The position numbers and the translations under genes were made by a program. A stretch of 9,800 nucleotides of DNA from Chloroflexi bacterium RBG_16_70_13 (lineage in GTDB: Bacteria; Chloroflexota; Limnocylindria; Limnocylindrales; CSP1-4): positions 7,202 through 17,001 of the forward strand of contig MGOD01000111.1 of NCBI GenBank assembly GCA_001795245.1, read 5' to 3'. This document shows, piece after piece, positions 6,127 to 9,800 of the stretch. Under the pieces are notes generated by a model. It did not search any database. It worked only from the letters and a program-made list of their open reading frames with translations, and was not told the DNA's origin. Numbering within the stretch: position 1 is the stretch's first letter; each line of letters begins with the position of its first letter.

Positions 6127-6683
6127 GCGCGGCCTTCGGACGGGCCCTCGGTCGGATCGTCGACCGCGGGGCGATCACGGCCGCCTTCGTCGGGATCGGC
6201 ATGGCGGTGACGATCGGGGTCAGCTTCCTGCTCGTGATCCCGATCGAGCCGATCTACTGGTACCTGTCAATCCCGGCGGGCCTGCTCATCGGCTACTACG
6301 CCGATGCCCGCTCCGGGCGTGGCCGTGGTGCTTGGGTCCGGATCATGGCGAACGCGACGTTCGCCGGGCTCGTCACGGGGCTGACCCTGGCCGCGCTGCT
6401 CCTCGGCGTGAAGGCCCTCTTCTTCGCGGCCGACGACGGCTACCGCGATCCCGGCCTGGGCGGGAGGATCAGCTGCCAGCCCGGTGGCGACTGCGTCTAC
6501 CGCCGCTACCTCGAGGAGCAGCCCGACGAGCTGCGCTCCGCCGGGGTGACGGACGCGGTCTCGTTCTCGAGGTTCTACTGGGCCCAGCAATGGACGACCG
6601 CCGGCCTGCTCCTGGCGCTGTCGACCGGGTTCGGGGTCGCCGGCGGGCTGCTGTACGGGGTCACCCGTCCGAAGCCGGGCTGA
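6123..6683 (+). CDS. unrecognised four-helix membrane protein coupled to eno
   Basis: I do not recognise a family. The 186-residue protein begins with GTG 6123, overlapping the eno TGA as GTGA, so it is very likely the last gene of the glycolytic operon. Four hydrophobic stretches can be drawn: about 17-40, 42-60, 76-101 and 157-180. The positive-inside rule puts the N-terminus (two Arg before helix 1), the Arg-rich loop at 61-73 and the C-terminal TRPKPG inside. The 55-residue loop at 102-156 would then lie outside; it is polar, with many Arg, Asp and Glu, and holds the only two cysteines (Cys118, Cys124), which could form a disulfide. There is no signal peptide or lipobox. It could be a small transport, envelope or sensing component. 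Operon membership does not prove a link to glycolysis. Confidence 0.75.
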   Translation: MSAAFGRALGRIVDRGAITAAFVGIGMAVTIGVSFLLVIPIEPIYWYLSIPAGLLIGYYADARSGRGRGAWVRIMANATFAGLVTGLTLAALLLGVKALFFAADDGYRDPGLGGRISCQPGGDCVYRRYLEEQPDELRSAGVTDAVSFSRFYWAQQWTTAGLLLALSTGFGVAGGLLYGVTRPKPG

Positions 6684-6709
6684 GCCCGGCCCCACCCCCG
6701 GATGCCGGA

Positions 6710-6734
6710 ACGCCCCGGCGGACCGCCGGGGCGT
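6710..6734. terminator. bidirectional terminator between the eno operon and rpsT
   Basis: A perfect 11-bp stem, ACGCCCCGGCG (6710-6720) pairing with CGCCGGGGCGT (6724-6734), has a GAC loop. It starts 26 nt after the stop of the membrane-protein gene and lies 40 nt beyond the stop of the convergent rpsT gene. The symmetry lets it serve both strands. Neither side has a real T-run (GTGATT on the plus side), as with the other hairpin terminator in this window. Confidence 0.75.
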
Positions 6735-6774
6735 CGTGATTGCGAGCTTGCCGCCGGCGTAGCCGACTGCGAGG

Positions 6775-7422
6775 TCAGGCCTTGGCCGCCTTCTTCGCCG
6801 GAGCTTTCGTAACGGCGCTGGCCTTGGGCGCCGTCGCTTTTGCCGTCGCTTTTGCCGCCGGTTTGGCGGAGGCCTTCACGGCGGGCTTGGCCTTCGGCGG
6901 CGCCTTCGCGGCCGTTGCCTTGGCCGCCCTGGGGGCCTTCGCCGCGGCCGCAGCGGCGGCCGCCTCGGCGCGAGCCGACTTGCTCAGGGCGGCACGGGCC
7001 TTGCCGGCAGCCGTCTGGGCGCCCTTCGCCTTGTCGGCCTTGGACGCAGCGATGCGGGCCTTGGCGGCCTTCTGGGCGGCGGCCCGACCGATGGTCTTGG
7101 CGACGTGCGAGCCGGCCGCACCCGCGCCGACGCCGGCAGCGTTGACCTTCCGGACGAGCCGCGACTTGCGGCGCGCGGCCGCGTTCGGGTGAATCGCGCC
7201 GACCTTGGCCGCGCGGTCGAGAGCGCTGATCGCCTCGGTCAGGGCGACCTGCGGATCGACGTCGGCGGAGGGTGCGGTGGCCGCGGTGAGGGCGGTCTTG
7301 ACGAGCGTCTTCGCGGTGGCGCGGCGGGGCCCGAGGATCGCGTGCCGGCGCTCGGACGATCGGACGCGCTTCAGGCCCGACGGCGAGCGAGCGCCAGTCC
7401 ATTTCCGGGGCGTCTTGGCCAA
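6775..7422 (-). CDS. rpsT: 30S ribosomal protein S20 with long Ala/Lys-rich tail
   Basis: S20 is an early-binding protein of the 30S subunit that contacts 16S rRNA. The S20-like core spans about 13-94 of 215 residues: SGLKRVRSSERRH corresponds to the usual SAKKRIRQNEKRR-type start, and AISALDRAAKVGAIHPNAAARRKSRLVRKVN (64-94) is diagnostic. Normal S20 is about 85-95 residues. Here a 12-residue leader precedes the core and about 120 residues follow, with 55 Ala and 22 Lys but only two acidic residues, much like the tails of histone H1 or mycobacterial HupB. The start is TTG at 7422, with GTGAGG on the minus strand about 8 nt upstream; no ATG or GTG in this frame lies closer. The tail keeps the reading frame to a TGA at 6775-6777. 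The core call is firm; the tail's role is unknown. Confidence 0.93.
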   Translation of the reverse strand: MAKTPRKWTGARSPSGLKRVRSSERRHAILGPRRATAKTLVKTALTAATAPSADVDPQVALTEAISALDRAAKVGAIHPNAAARRKSRLVRKVNAAGVGAGAAGSHVAKTIGRAAAQKAAKARIAASKADKAKGAQTAAGKARAALSKSARAEAAAAAAAAKAPRAAKATAAKAPPKAKPAVKASAKPAAKATAKATAPKASAVTKAPAKKAAKA

Positions 7423-7487
7423 GGTGCGAACCTCACGATGCGGGTTTCGGATGTCGACGTGCGCGGGCGCGAGGCGCCGGGCGCGGA
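7423..7487 (-). promoter_or_regulatory. rpsT mRNA leader
   Basis: If transcription starts near 7487, the rpsT message has a leader of about 65 nt. It contains the hairpin GGCGC-CTC-GCGCC, read on the minus strand from 7478 down to 7466, and the GTGAGG ribosome-binding site near 7436-7431. S20 represses its own translation in E. coli, so this is where a comparable site would sit, but nothing in the sequence proves it. Confidence 0.3.
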
Positions 7488-7493
7488 CGAGGC

Positions 7494-7502
7494 ATGGTAC
7501 CA
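7494..7502 (-). promoter_or_regulatory. extended -10 promoter of rpsT
   Basis: Read on the minus strand, 7502-7494 gives TGGTACCAT, matching the extended -10 pattern TGnTAnnnT in the same way as the gap promoter. The predicted start is near 7487, 65 nt before the TTG. No clear -35 is seen. Confidence 0.5.
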
Positions 7503-7667
7503 GAGCCCCACGGACCCGGTCGCCGACTCGGAAGTCGACTGGCCAAGGCGGCCGCCTCGGATACGGCCCGGCTGTGCTCCCCGCGACATTCGACCCAGGG
7601 TCGGGCGCCGATGAACTGGACTGGCGTCCCGATGTCAGTGGCGCCAAGCGGCCTCGCCCAGCCCTGT
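7503..7667. other. rest of the divergent region between rpsT and the transporter
   Basis: No gene is apparent. The plus-strand frame of the transporter stays open from 7494, but its translation up to 7680 is Pro/Arg-rich and unlike an EamA N-terminus. A small hairpin CGACT-CGGA-AGTCG (7524-7537) overlaps a GTCGAC palindrome and could be part of a regulator site for either divergent gene. I see nothing else. Confidence 0.35.
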
Positions 7668-7680
7668 CAGAATCACCGGG
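7668..7680 (+). promoter_or_regulatory. possible -10 element for leaderless transcription of the EamA gene
   Basis: CAGAAT (7668-7673) differs from the -10 consensus at the first base and in the middle. Its last base lies 7 nt before the GTG at 7680, the same geometry as for the ROK kinase. No Shine-Dalgarno-like sequence lies just upstream. This is the weakest of the three such sites. Confidence 0.35.
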
Positions 7681-8561
7681 TGATCGCGATCGTCGGCGGC
7701 CTCGGAGCGGCCGTCTCCTGGGCCGTGGCCACGCTGTGCTCGTCACGCTCGAGCCGGATGATCGGCGCGAGCTCCGTGCTGGCGTGGGTCATGATCGTCG
7801 GCTTCAGCGTCGCGATCGTGCCGGCCATCCTCGAGGCCCCGACCGCCGCGCCGCTCAACCCGACCGTCGCGGTCGGCCTCTTCGTCGTCGGGCTTTCATA
7901 CACCACCGGCCTGCTGCTGGCCTACCTCGCGCTCACCGTCGGCCGCGTCTCGATCGTCGCCCCGATCACCTCGACCGAGGGCGCGATATCGGCGATCGTG
8001 GCCGTCGCGATCGGCGACCCGATGAGCCTCGAGCTCGCGATCGTGCTGGCGGTCATCACGACCGGGATCGTCCTCGCCGCGATCGAGCGATCGGCGGATC
8101 CGGCCCCCGAATCGCCGGCCGGCCGGCGGACCCATGACCCGGCCCAGAACCGGCGGGCCGTGATCCTGGCGATCTCCGCGGCCGCGGCCTTCTCGATCGG
8201 CCTCGTCATCAGCGCCCGCCTCGGGGCGAGCGTGCCGCTCAGCTGGATCGTCGTCGCGTCGAGGGGGGTCGGCATCGCCATCATCGCGCTGCCGCTCGTC
8301 CTCCGAGGCCGCCTGCGGCTCTCCCGCCGAGCCCTCCCGCTCGTCCTCGTCTCGGGCGTCCTCGAGGCCGCCGGCCAGGTCCTCTACGTGATCGCCGCGC
8401 AGGACGGCATCGCGACGGCGGCCGTGCTCTCGTCGCAGTTCGCGGCGATCGCCGCGGTCGTCGCGTTCTTCCTGTTCGGCGAGCGCCTGACCCGGGTCCA
8501 GGTCGTCGGCGTCGTCGTCATCGCCATCGGCGTGGCGACGCTCTCCGTCCTCCGGGCCTGA
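7680..8561 (+). CDS. EamA-type (DMT superfamily) transporter
   Basis: An inner-membrane protein of 293 residues with ten predicted helices, near 3-20, 32-51, 63-85, 88-111, 117-135, 160-178, 185-208, 218-238, 245-266 and 272-290. It is a tandem repeat of two five-helix EamA halves joined by a polar, Pro/Arg-rich loop (136-158). Each half ends in a matching pattern: GRVSIVAPI...GDPMSLELAIVLAVI (88-126) and GIATAAVLS...FGERLTRVQVVGVVV (243-280), the FxGE-type motif of the family. Related proteins export amino acids, drugs or metabolites; the substrate cannot be told here. I chose GTG 7680 because the first helix starts directly after it and a -10-like element precedes it. lepA begins 30 nt downstream. 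Confidence 0.85.
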   Translation: MIAIVGGLGAAVSWAVATLCSSRSSRMIGASSVLAWVMIVGFSVAIVPAILEAPTAAPLNPTVAVGLFVVGLSYTTGLLLAYLALTVGRVSIVAPITSTEGAISAIVAVAIGDPMSLELAIVLAVITTGIVLAAIERSADPAPESPAGRRTHDPAQNRRAVILAISAAAAFSIGLVISARLGASVPLSWIVVASRGVGIAIIALPLVLRGRLRLSRRALPLVLVSGVLEAAGQVLYVIAAQDGIATAAVLSSQFAAIAAVVAFFLFGERLTRVQVVGVVVIAIGVATLSVLRA

Positions 8562-8577
8562 GCCGCCCGGACCCGTC

Positions 8578-8592
8578 TACACTCCGGCCCCG
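8578..8592 (+). promoter_or_regulatory. -10 element for leaderless transcription of lepA
   Basis: TACACT (8578-8583) fits TAnnnT and lies 8 nt before the GTG at 8592. There is no Shine-Dalgarno-like sequence between. lepA may therefore have its own leaderless transcript even though it follows the transporter by only 30 nt. Confidence 0.5.
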
Positions 8593-9800
8593 TGACAACC
8601 CCCCAGGACCGCCTCCGCAACTTCTCGATCATCGCCCACATCGATCACGGGAAGTCCACGCTCGCCGACCGGCTGCTGGAGGCGACCCACGCGATCGACC
8701 CCCGCCAGATGACGAGCCAGGTCCTCGATTCGATGGACCTCGAGCGGGAGAAGGGGATCACGATCAAGGCCCGGGCCGTCCGCCTCGAGTACACGGCTGC
8801 CGACGGCCTCCAGTACGGGCTGAACCTCATCGACACGCCCGGTCACGTCGACTTCAGCTACGAGGTCAGCCGCAGCCTCCAGGCCTGCGAGGGCGCGATC
8901 CTCGTCGTCGACGCGGCCCAGGGGATCGAGGCCCAGACTCTCGCCAACGTCCATCTCGCGCTGCGCGAGGGCCTGACGATCATCCCCGTCCTGAACAAGA
9001 TCGACCTGCCGTCGGCCCAGCCCGAGGTCGTCATGGAGGAGCTCGAGAGCGTCCTGGCGATCCCCCACGAGGAGGTCATCCTGGCCTCGGCCAAGGAGGG
9101 GACGGGGATCGGCGAGATCCTCGAGGCGATCGTGACCCGCATCCCGCCGCCCAAGGGTGACCCTGCCGCGTCCCTCAAGGCCCTCGTCTTCGATTCCCAC
9201 TACGACCCTTACAAGGGCGTCGTCGTCCACGTCCGGCTGGCCCAGGGCACGCTCCACGCCCACGACCGGATCCGGGTCATGGCCTCGGGCGCCGAGGCCG
9301 ACCTCCTCGAGCTCGGCTTCTTCCGGCCCCAGCTCGTCCCGGTGAAGGTGATGCGGGCGGGCGAGGTCGGCTACGTCGCCACCGGGCTCAAGAACGTCCG
9401 CGAGGCCCAGGTCGGTGACACGATCACGACCGTCGCGGCGCCCGCGACGGAGCCCGTGCCGGGCTACCAGGAGGCCAAGAGCCTCGTCTTCGCCGGGATC
9501 TACCCGGTCAGCGGCGAGGACTACCCGCTCCTCCGCGACGCGATCGAGAAGCTTCATCTCAACGACGCGTCGTTCACCTACGAGCCCGAGAGCTCGGTCG
9601 CCCTCGGCTTCGGGTTCCGCTGCGGGTTCCTCGGGCTCCTCCACATGGAGATCGTGCAGGAGCGCCTGGAGCGCGAGTTCGACCTCGACCTCATCGCCTC
9701 GGCGCCGTCGGTCGAGTACCAGGTCGTCCTCACGAACGGACGAGGGATCGTCGAGGTCGACAACCCGGCCAGGATGCCGGCCGTCAACGACATCGAGGAG
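8592..9800 (+). CDS. lepA: elongation factor 4 (LepA), 3' end outside the window
   Basis: EF4 is a ribosome-associated GTPase related to EF-G, credited with back-translocation or a role in 30S assembly and initiation. The 403 residues present cover the G domain and domains II and III of a protein that is usually about 600 long; the rest is cut off by the window edge, not by a stop. GTPase motifs are complete: AHIDHGKST (15-23), GITIKA (55-60), DTPGH (81-85), NKID (135-138) and SAKEG (166-170). The segment FRCGFLGLLHMEIVQERLER (342-361) is characteristic of LepA and separates it from EF-G and TypA. HYDPYKGVVVHVRL (203-216) opens domain II. The GTG at 8592 starts the protein seven residues before RNFSIIAHID, as expected. 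Nothing looks broken. Confidence 0.96.
   Translation, partial: MTTPQDRLRNFSIIAHIDHGKSTLADRLLEATHAIDPRQMTSQVLDSMDLEREKGITIKARAVRLEYTAADGLQYGLNLIDTPGHVDFSYEVSRSLQACEGAILVVDAAQGIEAQTLANVHLALREGLTIIPVLNKIDLPSAQPEVVMEELESVLAIPHEEVILASAKEGTGIGEILEAIVTRIPPPKGDPAASLKALVFDSHYDPYKGVVVHVRLAQGTLHAHDRIRVMASGAEADLLELGFFRPQLVPVKVMRAGEVGYVATGLKNVREAQVGDTITTVAAPATEPVPGYQEAKSLVFAGIYPVSGEDYPLLRDAIEKLHLNDASFTYEPESSVALGFGFRCGFLGLLHMEIVQERLEREFDLDLIASAPSVEYQVVLTNGRGIVEVDNPARMPAVNDIEE

Noticed and set aside
6740..7192. Plus-strand open frame that looks like a hydrophobic Ala/Phe-rich membrane protein
   Set aside because: It is the antisense of the Ala/Lys-rich S20 tail; Lys codons read backwards give Phe/Leu, which creates a false membrane protein.
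7494..7679. Upstream extension of the EamA transporter by 62 residues
   Set aside because: The added part is polar and Pro/Arg-rich, unlike an EamA N-terminus, and covers the divergent promoter region. Its ATG lies within the rpsT -10 element.
7423..7679. Possible tRNA or small RNA in the largest intergenic gap
   Set aside because: I found no cloverleaf-like arrangement and no GTTCRANNC-type T-loop. The stems are short and explained by GC content.
8577..9644. 355-codon open frame on the minus strand opposite lepA
   Set aside because: Glu/Asp/Gly/Arg-rich composition and complete antisense overlap with a gene carrying all LepA GTPase motifs.
1..9800. Mobile element, CRISPR array or recent transfer
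   Set aside because: No repeat units, transposase motifs, terminal repeats or change in base composition were seen; all genes share the same GC-rich style.

Overview
The window is a compact, very GC-rich stretch (roughly 70 % GC, judged by eye) of a bacterial chromosome. Every gene in it looks like housekeeping or core metabolism. The high GC, the GTG and TTG starts, the apparently leaderless genes, the small DUF5679-type protein and a ribosomal protein S20 with a long lysine/alanine tail suggest an uncultivated high-GC Chloroflexota lineage. That placement is an inference from gene style; a high-GC actinobacterium-like organism cannot be excluded without a database search. No IS element, prophage, CRISPR array, tRNA or rRNA is visible.

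Layout, left to right. Positions 1-222 hold no convincing gene: a few short palindromes, then a good promoter (TTGACG, 18-nt spacer, TACCCT) for a uridine phosphorylase-like nucleoside phosphorylase (223-1062). A 46-residue DUF5679-type protein follows (1123-1263) and ends in a strong hairpin terminator. Next come a ROK-family sugar kinase, probably a glucokinase (1346-2353), and a glycolytic operon with its own promoter and a structured leader: gap (2512-3537), pgk (3599-4804), eno (4801-6126) and an unrecognised four-helix membrane protein (6123-6683). pgk/eno overlap by ATGA and eno/membrane protein by GTGA. A perfect 11-bp hairpin (6710-6734) separates this operon from the convergent rpsT gene (6775-7422, minus strand). 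Divergent from rpsT lie an EamA-type ten-helix transporter (7680-8561) and lepA (elongation factor 4; 8592 to beyond the window edge).

Functionally, the ROK kinase would feed glucose 6-phosphate into glycolysis, and gap-pgk-eno encode three of the five enzymes of the lower (triose) half of the pathway; tpiA, phosphoglycerate mutase and pyruvate kinase are not here. Uridine phosphorylase would release ribose 1-phosphate, which can also enter central carbon metabolism. rpsT and lepA belong to translation.

There is no obvious new defence or biosynthetic system. The points most worth a second look are the 120-residue histone-like tail on S20, three GTG-start genes each with a -10-like hexamer six to eight bases upstream and no Shine-Dalgarno, the overlapping hairpins around the gap ribosome-binding site, the DUF5679 protein that has lost one cysteine of its first zinc pair, and the unknown membrane protein translationally coupled to enolase.
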